A stretch of DNA of 13,513 nucleotides, taken from NCBI GenBank assembly GCA_900541465.1, contig UQJY01000026.1, positions 1-13,513 of the forward strand. The letters are read 5' to 3'. Of this stretch, positions 6,386 through 13,484 are shown piece after piece. The notes under the pieces were generated by a model. The model did no database searches. It was not told the origin of the DNA and saw nothing but the letters and a program-made list of their open reading frames with translations. The position numbers and the translations under genes are program-made. The number at the start of each line of letters is the position of its first letter. The stretch's first letter is position 1. Origin of the DNA: an uncultured Fusobacterium sp. (lineage in GTDB: Bacteria; Fusobacteriota; Fusobacteriia; Fusobacteriales; Fusobacteriaceae).

Positions 6386-9365
6386 TTTCTTCCTCCTCAT
6401 ATTCCTTAAAAAATTCCATTATATCCTTAAAATATTCTATTCCGTCTTTTCCTTTCAATCTGCATTTTCCTGTTGTAATCATGCTTATAATTTTTTCAGG
6501 AATTATTTTGTCTTTATTAAATTTTAAACTGTAAGAACCCTTTTCTTCTTTTTGAATTTCAGAAACTCCAAATTTCAGTGCCAGAGATTTTATTTCTAAA
6601 AATCTGAAAAGATTTTTTACTTCCTGAGGTGCTTTTCCAAATCTGTCTTCTATCTCCTCAAAAAGATTTTTTATATCTTCAATCTCTGTCATATCCACAG
6701 CTCTTTTATAAATTGTAATTTTCTCAAATTCTTCAATATATTCTTTAGGAATATATGCCGGCTCGCAGAGATTGATTTTTATATCTGCTTTTGGTTTATA
6801 TTCACCTTTTAATCTTTCAATTTCTTCCTGCAGAAGCTTCATATAAAGATTATAGCCGAAAGTTTCCAAAGCTCCGTGCTGTTTTTCTCCTAAAATTTCT
6901 CCGGCACCGCGGATATTCATATCTTCAAGAGAAAGATTAAATCCTCCTCCAAGCCCCTCAAGTTTTTCAATACTTTCTTTTCTAAGATTTGTTTTCTTAT
7001 TATATTTTCTGCCACTGTCATTTATTAAATAGCAGTAAGCTTTTTTCTTTCCTCTTCCGACACGTCCTCTCAGCTGATAAATCTGTGAAAGACCAAGTTT
7101 TTCAATTCCCTCAATTATTATTGTATTTGCATTTTCAATATCAATTCCATTTTCAACAATGGTTGTTGTAACAAGAACATCAATATCTCCGTTTTCAAAT
7201 TGATGAAGAATTTCTTTTATCTGTTTCGCTGCCATTCTTCCGTGAGCATATCCTATTTTTATATAAGCCGGAAGAATTTTTGCAAGCTCTTGCACTTTGT
7301 ATTCCATTCCATAAACAGAGTTATAAATATAGAAAACCTGTCCCTCTCTTCCGATTTCTTTCATTATAACATCTCTTATTGTATCTTTATTATTATCAAT
7401 AAGCATATTTTCTATTGGAAGTCTGTTAGGCGGTGCAGTTTTAATTACAGAAATATCTCTTATCCCCAAAAGTGCAAGATTTAAAGTTCTTGGTATCGGT
7501 GTTGCAGTAAGAGTTAAAAGGTCTACATTCTCTTTCATCTTTTTTAATTTTTCTTTTGCTTTCACACCAAATTTCTGCTCTTCATCAACTATTACAAGAC
7601 CAAGATTTCCCATTGAAATATCATCTGATAAAAGTCTGTGAGTTCCAATTACAATATCAACTCCACCTATTGCAAGTTTTTTTATAATTTCTTCCTGCTC
7701 TTTTCCTGTTTTTATTCTGCTTAAAAGAGCTATGTTTATGCTGTAATTTTTAAATCTCTCTTCAAATCTTTCATAATGCTGGTCAGCAAGAACTGTTGTA
7801 GGAGTTATTATAAGTACCTGCTTTCCGTCCATTACAGCTTTAAAAGCAGCCCTCATTGCAACTTCTGTTTTTCCAAAGCCCACATCTCCACAGATAATTC
7901 TGTCCATAACAGTATCAGATTCCATATCTTTTTTTACCATTCTTATTGCTTCAAGCTGATCTTTTGTTTCTGTATAAGGAAATCCCTCTTCAAATTCTTC
8001 CTGCCACACAGTATCTTTTGAAAAAGCAAAACCAAGAGCAGATTTTCTTCTTGCCTGAATTGAAATAAGCTCATTTGCAAATTCTCTCATTTCATTTTCA
8101 AGTTTTTCTCTTTTCTTTTTAAAGCCTCTTCTTCCAAGATTATATATTTCCGGAACATTTCCTGGATCACAGATATATTTTTCTATTCTGTTAAGATTTT
8201 CTGTGGGAACATAAAGTTTATCTTCACCTGCATATTGAATTTTTAAATAATCATTTCCATCTATAATCTCAATTCCTAAATATTTTCCAACCCCAAAATT
8301 TTCGTGGATAATATAATCTCCCTCTCTTATCTGGGAAATATTTTCATATCTTACTCCCCCTCTTATTCTCACCTCTTTTTTAACTCTTATACCTTTTATC
8401 TCTCTGTCAGTAAGAACAAGAGTGTCCCCTGCATAAAATCCCTCATAATGAGGATATTTTTTTATCTCTATATTTTTACAATCTGCAAAAATTTCGTCAT
8501 ATCTTTTTTTCTCTTCAGAAAGAATTAAAATTTTCTGTTTTCTGCTTTCTTTTTTTATAACTTCAAGGTCTTCATATTTTTTTATTTTATCAAAATCAAG
8601 TCTTTTAGTTTCAAGAGGCTCAAAAGATGAAGAAATCTCTTCAAAAATTTTTCTGTATTCATCTTCATTTTCTCTGTCTTTTAAAATCTGCTCTTCAAGT
8701 TTGTATCTTAAAATTTCTGTATTTTCAATGTAAAATTTTTCAGCTGATTTTCCAAAGTCTTTTAATATTTCCAAAAAAGAAAACCTTTCATTTTTATTTT
8801 TATCTATATACATATAAATATTTTCTTTTTCTTCAATACTTTTTTGAGTATATAAATCAAACTCTGTTATTCTTTCCACTTCTTCATCAAAAAATTCTAT
8901 TCTATAAGGAAACTCGCTGCTTATTGGAAAAATATCTAAAATATCTCCTCTCAGAGAATATTCCATTCTCTCTTCAACAAGATAATTTTTTCTATACCCG
9001 CTTTCAATAAGTTTTTCTTCAAGCTCTTTTCTTCCTATCTCTTTTCCTTTTTCAAAAAAAAGTCTCTCTCCCTCTTTCACATATTTTTTCATTATCCCTT
9101 GAAGAGATATTAAAATAATATATTTATTTTTGTTCTTAAGACAATCTATAAGAGCATAATTTTTTTTATACTCATCATTTTCATCTTCAAAATCATCTAT
9201 TTTTATAATTTCTCCATTATAAAAATCTTTTAAAGTGTAATAATAATCTTCTATATTTTTATTTGAAGATGCAAGAAAAATCACTCCCTTTTTTTCTTCA
9301 GCAAGAAAAAATGGAAGAGACCCTCTGTATAAATCACTTTCTGAAAAGGTGTTCTGCTTAAACAT
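6369..9365 (-). CDS. mfd: Transcription-repair coupling factor Mfd
   Basis: An SF2 translocase that removes RNA polymerase stalled at DNA lesions and recruits UvrA. Residues 1-180 form a UvrB-like N-terminus (SLRGDILDIFP at 137-147, then YRIEFFDEEVERI). The CarD-like RNA-polymerase interaction domain is at about 346-397 (GDYIIHENFGVGKYLGIE). The helicase core has Walker A GDVGFGKTE (493-501), DEEQ (594-597), TATPIPRT (620-627) and QLRGRVGRG (764-772). The C-terminal TRCF domain runs from about 860 to 960. At 998 residues it is about 150 shorter than E. coli or B. subtilis Mfd, the loss falling mostly between residues 200 and 345, before the polymerase-binding domain. AGGAGG supports the ATG. 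It lies 48 nt after hxlR and overlaps mazG. Confidence 0.97.
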   Translation of the reverse strand: MFKQNTFSESDLYRGSLPFFLAEEKKGVIFLASSNKNIEDYYYTLKDFYNGEIIKIDDFEDENDEYKKNYALIDCLKNKNKYIILISLQGIMKKYVKEGERLFFEKGKEIGRKELEEKLIESGYRKNYLVEERMEYSLRGDILDIFPISSEFPYRIEFFDEEVERITEFDLYTQKSIEEKENIYMYIDKNKNERFSFLEILKDFGKSAEKFYIENTEILRYKLEEQILKDRENEDEYRKIFEEISSSFEPLETKRLDFDKIKKYEDLEVIKKESRKQKILILSEEKKRYDEIFADCKNIEIKKYPHYEGFYAGDTLVLTDREIKGIRVKKEVRIRGGVRYENISQIREGDYIIHENFGVGKYLGIEIIDGNDYLKIQYAGEDKLYVPTENLNRIEKYICDPGNVPEIYNLGRRGFKKKREKLENEMREFANELISIQARRKSALGFAFSKDTVWQEEFEEGFPYTETKDQLEAIRMVKKDMESDTVMDRIICGDVGFGKTEVAMRAAFKAVMDGKQVLIITPTTVLADQHYERFEERFKNYSINIALLSRIKTGKEQEEIIKKLAIGGVDIVIGTHRLLSDDISMGNLGLVIVDEEQKFGVKAKEKLKKMKENVDLLTLTATPIPRTLNLALLGIRDISVIKTAPPNRLPIENMLIDNNKDTIRDVIMKEIGREGQVFYIYNSVYGMEYKVQELAKILPAYIKIGYAHGRMAAKQIKEILHQFENGDIDVLVTTTIVENGIDIENANTIIIEGIEKLGLSQIYQLRGRVGRGKKKAYCYLINDSGRKYNKKTNLRKESIEKLEGLGGGFNLSLEDMNIRGAGEILGEKQHGALETFGYNLYMKLLQEEIERLKGEYKPKADIKINLCEPAYIPKEYIEEFEKITIYKRAVDMTEIEDIKNLFEEIEDRFGKAPQEVKNLFRFLEIKSLALKFGVSEIQKEEKGSYSLKFNKDKIIPEKIISMITTGKCRLKGKDGIEYFKDIMEFFKEYEEEEIEGIL

Positions 9366-9413
9366 AACTCCTCCTGTATTTTTTACTTTTTATGTATATC
9401 ATCAATAATAATT

Positions 9414-9737
9414 TTATTTTTCCAATTTTTCTTTATACTCTGTTCCCCATTTTATCATGGCATCTGTCACAATTTTTAAACTATATCCTACTTCCGTCAA
9501 AGTATATTCAACTCTTGGCGGAACTTCTGCATAAACAGTTCTTGTTAAAAGCCCGCTTTCTTCCATAGAACGAAGATTGGCTGTAAGAACTTTTTGTGTA
9601 ATATTTCCTATAGATTTTTTTAATTCCCCAAAACGTTTTGTTCCTCCCATCAAATCTCTTAAAATTAAAACTTTCCATTTGTCACTTATCAGCATAAGAG
9701 TAACTTCAACAGGACACACAGGCAGATCTTTTTTCAT
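9414..9737 (-). CDS. HxlR family winged-helix transcriptional regulator
   Basis: A 107-residue DNA-binding protein of the HxlR family. CPVEVTLMLISDKWKVLIL (residues 8-26) is the family signature, followed by the recognition-helix region TKRFGELKKSIGNITQKVL and the wing PPRVEYTLTEVG. Cys8 matches the single conserved N-terminal cysteine through which YodB-type members sense quinones, aldehydes or oxidants; redox sensing here is inferred. The start was placed at the second ATG (9737) because GGAGG lies 5 nt before it; an earlier in-frame ATG at 9749 has no ribosome binding site. It is divergent from a flavin-binding protein gene, the usual arrangement of a regulator and its target. mfd follows 48 nt downstream with no terminator, so part of mfd transcription may come from here. 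Confidence 0.93.
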   Translation of the reverse strand: MKKDLPVCPVEVTLMLISDKWKVLILRDLMGGTKRFGELKKSIGNITQKVLTANLRSMEESGLLTRTVYAEVPPRVEYTLTEVGYSLKIVTDAMIKWGTEYKEKLEK

Positions 9738-9758
9738 CTTTTCCTCCATATTTTCACA

Positions 9759-9787
9759 ATAGTATCTTTTTGGTATCTACGGCACAA
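9759..9787 (-). promoter_or_regulatory. Probable promoter of the hxlR-type gene
   Basis: On the minus strand TTGTGC (9787 to 9782) and TACTAT (9764 to 9759) are spaced by exactly 17 bp. The -35 lies inside the GGCAC/GTGCC repeat and the spacer contains both GTATCT repeats, which would suit autoregulation. Confidence 0.55.
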
Positions 9788-9796
9788 AATAGTGCC
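9762..9796. promoter_or_regulatory. Candidate HxlR operator repeats in the divergent promoter region
   Basis: GGCAC-AAAATA-GTGCC (9781-9796) is a perfect 5-bp inverted repeat. Next to it, GTATCT occurs twice (9762-9767 and 9773-9778) at an 11-bp period, one helical turn. Read on the minus strand the first gives CACTATTTTGTG, similar to sites bound by YodB-type HxlR regulators as I recall them. Its edge is 3 bp from the -35 of the divergent gene. Repeats are seen; binding is inferred. Confidence 0.5.
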
Positions 9797-9799
9797 TAC

Positions 9800-9828
9800 T
9801 TTACTTTTTTTCTTTACAGATATATTAT
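9800..9828 (+). promoter_or_regulatory. Probable promoter of the flavin split-barrel gene
   Basis: TTTACT (9800-9805) and TATTAT (9823-9828) have a 17-bp spacer. The -35 starts 3 bp after the GGCAC/GTGCC repeat, so a bound regulator would be expected to block or modulate it. A strong TTGGAGGT (9863-9870) follows before the ATG. Confidence 0.5.
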
Positions 9829-9877
9829 ATTCTTAACAAGAGAGCATTGCAAATAAAATATTTTGGAGGTAATTTTT

Positions 9878-10282
9878 ATGATTGAAAAAGCTGTAAAATT
9901 TTTAAGAGAAAATCCTGTTCAATATCTTGCAACAGTAGGAACTGACGGAAAAGCAAAATGCCGTCCATTTATGTTCCTTTTAGAAAAAGAAGGAAAATTA
10001 TTTTTCTGTACAAATAATAAAAAAGAAGTTTATAAGGAAATGAAAAAAAATCCATATATTGAAATCTGTACATCTGCAAAAGATTTTACATGGATAAGAA
10101 TAAGTGGAAAAGCTGTTTTTACACAAGATAGAAAAATGAAAGAAGAATGTGTAAACGTTCCTATGATTAAAAATATTTATCACAGTGCTGACAATCCTAT
10201 ATTTGAAGTTTTCTATATTGATGATGCAAAAATAAAACTTCTTGATGTAACAGGAACTGTTAAAGAAGAACTTTCTTTGTAA
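9878..10282 (+). CDS. PNPOx-like FMN-binding split-barrel protein
   Basis: A 134-residue member of the pyridoxamine 5'-phosphate oxidase-like superfamily: an initial helix (KAVKFLRENPVQYLATV, 5-20), then GTDGKAKCRPFMFLL (21-35), a strand EGKLFFCTNNKKEVYKEM, and WIRISGKAVF (72-81). These small proteins dimerise around FMN or F420 and act as oxidoreductases or detoxifying enzymes. True PdxH activity is unlikely because the protein is far shorter than PdxH (about 200). The ATG at 9878 has GGAGGT 7 nt before it; the frame also opens at a TTG inside that ribosome binding site, which is rejected. The divergent HxlR regulator suggests induction by reactive electrophiles or oxidants (inference). There is no obvious terminator downstream. 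Confidence 0.88.
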   Translation: MIEKAVKFLRENPVQYLATVGTDGKAKCRPFMFLLEKEGKLFFCTNNKKEVYKEMKKNPYIEICTSAKDFTWIRISGKAVFTQDRKMKEECVNVPMIKNIYHSADNPIFEVFYIDDAKIKLLDVTGTVKEELSL

Positions 10283-10295
10283 ATATTTACTTCAT

Positions 10296-10313
10296 TTTTA
10301 TCACATGATAAAA
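10296..10313. promoter_or_regulatory. Perfect 8-bp palindrome upstream of the hydrolase gene
   Basis: TTTTATCA-CA-TGATAAAA is a perfect inverted repeat. No T-run follows, so it is not a standard terminator. It lies about 50 nt before the hydrolase start, near a possible -10 TAATAT (10320-10325), as expected of an operator. It shares the half-site TTTATC/GATAAA with the repeat at 20-38. Confidence 0.35.
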
Positions 10314-10361
10314 TAAAAATAATATGTCTTAACAATAATATTTTTTATTTGGGTGATAAAA

Positions 10362-11063
10362 ATGAAAAAAGAATTTTTTAAAATAAATAATATTCCCGCT
10401 GTCTTATGGGGCGAAACTTCAGAGAAAATAATAATAGCTGTTCATGGAAATATGTCACACAAAGAAGATATCCCCATAGAAATTTTAGCCGAAATCGGAA
10501 ATCAAAAAAATTATCAGATTTTAAGTTTTGACCTTCCTGAACATGGAGAAAGAAAAAATGAAAAAACTCTCTGTAAAGTTCAAGAATGTGTAAAAGAACT
10601 TTCTTTAATTATGGAATATGCTAAACTTCACTGGAAAAATATTTCTATTTTCGGGAACAGCATTGGAGCATATTTCTCTCTTCTTGCTTTTAAAAATGAA
10701 AATATTTCAAATGCTTTCTTTCTGTCTCCTGTTGTTGATATGGAAAGAATTATAAAAAATATGATGTTGTGGTTTGATGTTTCTGAAGAAAAACTTGAAA
10801 AAGAAAAAACTATCCCGACACCAATAGAACAGAATTTATATTGGGACTATTATTCCTATGTAAAAGAAAATCCGATTACTAGTTGGAATGTTTCCACTTA
10901 TATTTTATACGGAGAAAAAGATAATCTCTGTGAAAAAAATATTGTTATGAATTTTGCTGAAAAATTTAATTGTGACCTTTTAATCTCAAATGGAAGTGAA
11001 CACTGGTTTTATACAGAAAATGATTTGAAAATTTTAAAAAATTGGTTTGAGAAAATATTATAA
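10362..11063 (+). CDS. Alpha/beta hydrolase of unknown substrate
   Basis: A 233-residue cytoplasmic alpha/beta-hydrolase without signal peptide. From the ATG at 10362, HGN (28-30) is the oxyanion-side motif, FDLPEHGE (56-63) follows strand 4, the nucleophile elbow is GNSIG (98-102) with Ser100, the acid is Asp187 in YGEKDN, and the base is His214 in GSEHWF. The triad is therefore complete. A lid-like segment, rich in Trp and Tyr, lies at about 130-175. GGGTGA lies 5 nt before this ATG; an upstream in-frame GTG at 10353 is inside that site and is rejected. Likely an esterase, thioesterase or lipase-like enzyme. Neighbours do not reveal the substrate; folE starts 125 nt later, behind a terminator. 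Confidence 0.85.
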   Translation: MKKEFFKINNIPAVLWGETSEKIIIAVHGNMSHKEDIPIEILAEIGNQKNYQILSFDLPEHGERKNEKTLCKVQECVKELSLIMEYAKLHWKNISIFGNSIGAYFSLLAFKNENISNAFFLSPVVDMERIIKNMMLWFDVSEEKLEKEKTIPTPIEQNLYWDYYSYVKENPITSWNVSTYILYGEKDNLCEKNIVMNFAEKFNCDLLISNGSEHWFYTENDLKILKNWFEKIL

Positions 11064-11085
11064 TATTATTTTTGTCCATAAGCAT

Positions 11086-11131
11086 AAAGAGTTTATTGAA
11101 AAAGTTTTTTTCTTTTCAGTAAACTCTTTTT
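11086..11131 (+). terminator. Long-stem terminator after the hydrolase gene
   Basis: AAAGAGTTTATTGAAAA (11086-11102) pairs with TTTTCAGTAAACTCTTT (11113-11129), 17 bp with one T-G wobble, around a T-rich loop. T-rich sequence (11127-11131) continues after the arm. The stem is AT-rich but long. Confidence 0.75.
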
Positions 11132-11149
11132 ATATTCCGTTTCTTATTG

Positions 11150-11155
11150 TATAAT
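11150..11155 (+). promoter_or_regulatory. Candidate -10 element for the folate operon
   Basis: A perfect TATAAT is preceded directly by TG. The matching -35 would be the poor TTTTTA at 11127-11132, at the edge of the upstream terminator. The predicted leader to folE is only about 30 nt, ending in AAGGAG (11176-11181), so there is no room for a folate riboswitch. Confidence 0.5.
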
Positions 11156-11187
11156 AAATTATTGAATAATTTTTTAAGGAGAAACGT

Positions 11188-11763
11188 ATGAGCATAAAAA
11201 AATCTTTTCAAGAAATTTTAATAAATCTTGATAAAGAAAAAAAATATATAAACGAAGAAGTATTTGAAAATACTCCTCAAAGAATAGAGGACTTTTATAA
11301 AGAATTTTTTTCAGGAATGTATGTAAATCCCTATGAATTTTTACAGAATACTTTTGACGTACCGAACAACGATTTAATAATAGAAAGAAATATAAATTTC
11401 TACTCTATGTGTGAACATCACTTTCTGCCGTTTTTTGGAAAAATTTCCGTTGCATATATTCCAAATGGAAAAATTGTGGGATTCGGTGACATTGTAAAAG
11501 TTATTGAAGCCTATGCAAAAAGACCTCAGCTGCAGGAAAGAATGACTGATGAAATTGCAGAAACAATTTATAAAGCCCTTGACTGTAAAGGTGTTTATAT
11601 TCTTATCGAAGCTGAACATACCTGTATGACTATGAGAGGTGTTAAAAAACCCGGAGCAAAAATTATTACAACAGGAACAAAAGGAATTTTTGCAGAAGAT
11701 ACAATGAAGAGAATGGAAGTTTTAACACTTTTAAAAAATAATCTTGGAGAAAACAATGGATAA
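11188..11763 (+). CDS. folE: GTP cyclohydrolase I
   Basis: Converts GTP to 7,8-dihydroneopterin triphosphate and formate, the first step of pterin and folate synthesis, as a homodecamer in the cytoplasm. The zinc ligands are visible: Cys75 and His78 in SMCEHHFLPF, and Cys146 in EHTCMTMRGV. The substrate region PNGKIVGFGDIVKVIEAYAKRPQLQE (about 92-117) is fully conserved in style. At 191 residues it is a normal type IA enzyme with a short N-terminus. AAGGAG sits 6 nt before the ATG. It overlaps the next gene by 8 nt, so it heads a folE-folBK-folP unit. Confidence 0.97.
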   Translation: MSIKKSFQEILINLDKEKKYINEEVFENTPQRIEDFYKEFFSGMYVNPYEFLQNTFDVPNNDLIIERNINFYSMCEHHFLPFFGKISVAYIPNGKIVGFGDIVKVIEAYAKRPQLQERMTDEIAETIYKALDCKGVYILIEAEHTCMTMRGVKKPGAKIITTGTKGIFAEDTMKRMEVLTLLKNNLGENNG

Positions 11764-12583
11764 AATTATTATAGAAAATCTTGAACTTATTGCAGAACAT
11801 GGAGTTTTTAAAGAAGAAAAATTTTTAGGACAGAAATTTATAATCTCTGTCGAGATGACAACTGATACAAGAGAAGCTGGAAAAACAGGAAACCTTAATG
11901 CTTCAACTCATTATGGATTTGTAGCCGATGATATTGAGAAAATTTTTACAGGCGAGTCTTTTGATTTAATAGAAACTTGTGCAGAAAAAATTGCAGAGAT
12001 GATACTTACAAAATATCCTCTTATTTATGAAGTTAAAGTTACTGTAAAAAAACCTTGGGCACCAATCAGAAAACATTTTGATTTTGTAGCTGTAGAAATT
12101 ACAAGAAAATGGCATACAGTTTATCTTTCACTTGGAACAAATATGGGGGATAAGAAAAAAAATCTTCTTGCAGCAATAGAAAAAATAGGAAAACTTGAAA
12201 ATACAAAAATAACTTCTCAAAGCACAATTCTTGAAACAGAACCTTTCGGCTACACTGAACAGGATATGTTTTTAAATGCCTGCATAGAAATAAAAACTCT
12301 TTTCACACCTCAGGAACTTCTTGAAAAACTTTTAAGTATTGAGCTTGAAATGGGAAGAGTAAGAACTATAAAATGGGGGCCTAGAATTATAGATATTGAT
12401 ATTTTATTCTTTGATGATGAAATCATTCAAGATAAAAATCTTGCTGTTCCTCACCCATGGATTTCAGAAAGAATGTTTGTTCTTGAACCTCTTTGTGAAA
12501 TTGCTCCAAATCTTATTCACCCTCTTGAAAGAAAACCTGTGGCAACTTTAAAAAGAATTTTGGAAAAAGAGCTTGAAAAATAA
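11756..12583 (+). CDS. folK: Bifunctional dihydroneopterin aldolase / HPPK (FolB-FolK fusion)
   Basis: A 275-residue fusion of two consecutive folate enzymes. Residues 1-117 are FolB: ENLELIAEHGVFKEEKFLGQ near the start and VKKPWAPI (97-104) with the catalytic-type Lys99; it cleaves dihydroneopterin to 6-hydroxymethyl-dihydropterin and glycolaldehyde. Residues about 121-275 are FolK: VYLSLGTNMGDKKKNL (122-137), ETEPFGYTEQDMFLN, the ATP/metal motif GPRIIDIDILFFD (208-220) with Asp213 and Asp215, then PHPWISERMFVLEPL; it transfers diphosphate from ATP. The linker is only a few residues (RKWHT). The ATG at 11756 has TTGGAG 6 nt before it; a TTG at 11744 is inside that site and is rejected. It overlaps folE by 8 nt. 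Streptococcus pneumoniae SulD is a known fusion of the same two activities. Confidence 0.95.
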   Translation: MDKIIIENLELIAEHGVFKEEKFLGQKFIISVEMTTDTREAGKTGNLNASTHYGFVADDIEKIFTGESFDLIETCAEKIAEMILTKYPLIYEVKVTVKKPWAPIRKHFDFVAVEITRKWHTVYLSLGTNMGDKKKNLLAAIEKIGKLENTKITSQSTILETEPFGYTEQDMFLNACIEIKTLFTPQELLEKLLSIELEMGRVRTIKWGPRIIDIDILFFDDEIIQDKNLAVPHPWISERMFVLEPLCEIAPNLIHPLERKPVATLKRILEKELEK

Positions 12584-12630
12584 TTTTTAAATGTATATGA
12601 ACAATAATATTTTCAGAAAGGAAAATTAAA

Positions 12631-13449
12631 ATGATAATTTACTCAAAAAATAAAAAAATTGAACTTGGAAAAAGAACTCTTATAATGGGAATTTTAAATG
12701 TTACAACAGATTCTTTTTCTGACGGCGGAGATTATGCTGACATTGAAAAAGCTGTTGAAAGAGCTAAAGAGATGATTGAGCAGGGAGCTGATATAATTGA
12801 TATCGGCGGAATGTCTACAAGACCTGGACATGAAGATATTTCTATCGAACTTGAAATGGAAAGAGTTATCCCTGTTATAAAAAGAATTTCAAAAGAGCTT
12901 GATACAATTATTTCTATTGATACATACAGATATGAAGTTGCTGAAGAAGCTGTAAAAAATGGAGCTCATATAATAAATGATGTATGGGGGCTTCAATGGG
13001 ATAACGGAGAAATGGCAAAAGTTGCTGCAAAATATGATGTCCCTGTAATAGCTATGCACAATCAAAACGGAACTCATTATGAAAAAGATATTATAATTTC
13101 TATGAGAGAGTTTTTTGAAAAAACTTTTGAGATTGCTGAAAAAAATAATCTTTCTAAAGATAAAATTATAATTGATCCAGGAATCGGGTTTGGAAAAGAT
13201 TTTGACCTAAATCTTGAAGTTCTTCACAGAATGAATGAAATTCGTGATATTGCACCAATCCTTCTTGGAACATCAAGAAAAAGATTTATCGGAACACTTC
13301 TTAACGGGCTTCCTCCAAAAGAAAGAGCAGAAGGAACAGTTGCAACAACAGTTGCCGGAATTGAAAGAGGAGCTGACATTGTAAGAGTTCACGATGTATT
13401 AGAAAATAAAAGAGCAGCTCTTGTAGCTGATGCAATTATAAGAAGATAA
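12631..13449 (+). CDS. folP: Dihydropteroate synthase
   Basis: Condenses 6-hydroxymethyl-dihydropterin diphosphate with p-aminobenzoate; the target of sulfonamides. It is a TIM barrel of 272 residues, normal length. Motifs in order: GILNVTTDSFSDGG (20-33, Asn23 binds Mg), DIGGMSTRPG (57-66, the mobile loop), SIDTYR (95-100, Asp97), IINDVWG (114-120), DPGIGFGKD (182-190), LLGTSRKRFIG (211-221, Lys217) and RVHD (252-255). The Thr-Arg-Pro and Ser-Phe-Ser positions commonly changed in sulfonamide resistance look wild type; the loop has Met where many enzymes have Glu. AAAGGA lies 8 nt before the ATG. It follows folB-folK after 47 nt with no terminator, so it is probably in the same operon. Confidence 0.97.
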   Translation: MIIYSKNKKIELGKRTLIMGILNVTTDSFSDGGDYADIEKAVERAKEMIEQGADIIDIGGMSTRPGHEDISIELEMERVIPVIKRISKELDTIISIDTYRYEVAEEAVKNGAHIINDVWGLQWDNGEMAKVAAKYDVPVIAMHNQNGTHYEKDIIISMREFFEKTFEIAEKNNLSKDKIIIDPGIGFGKDFDLNLEVLHRMNEIRDIAPILLGTSRKRFIGTLLNGLPPKERAEGTVATTVAGIERGADIVRVHDVLENKRAALVADAIIRR

Positions 13450-13459
13450 TATTAAAATG

Positions 13460-13484
13460 GGGCTGTTGCATTTTTTAACAGCTC
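13460..13484 (+). terminator. Possible terminator hairpin after folP, incompletely seen
   Basis: GGGCTGTT (13460-13467) pairs with AACAGCTC (13477-13484) with one G-T wobble, around a T-rich loop. No T-run follows directly; a TTTTTT occurs near the window end. AACAGC could also pair partly with GTGCTG downstream. The operon may continue past the window. Confidence 0.35.

Noticed and set aside
8627..9010. Open frame of 127 codons on the plus strand, Phe/Leu-rich
   Set aside because: It is the antisense shadow of mfd; the hydrophobic composition comes from Lys/Glu-rich codons read in reverse, and no ribosome binding site is present.
6369..9365. Mfd as a truncated pseudogene
   Set aside because: It is shorter than E. 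coli Mfd, but every functional motif is intact, the frame is uninterrupted, and it has its own strong ribosome binding site.
10283..10361. Terminator after the flavin split-barrel gene
   Set aside because: The palindrome there lacks a T-run on either strand and is better viewed as an operator-like site.
11132..11187. Possible tetrahydrofolate riboswitch before folE
   Set aside because: Only about 30 nt separate the candidate transcription start from the ATG, and the upstream hairpin is explained as the hydrolase terminator.
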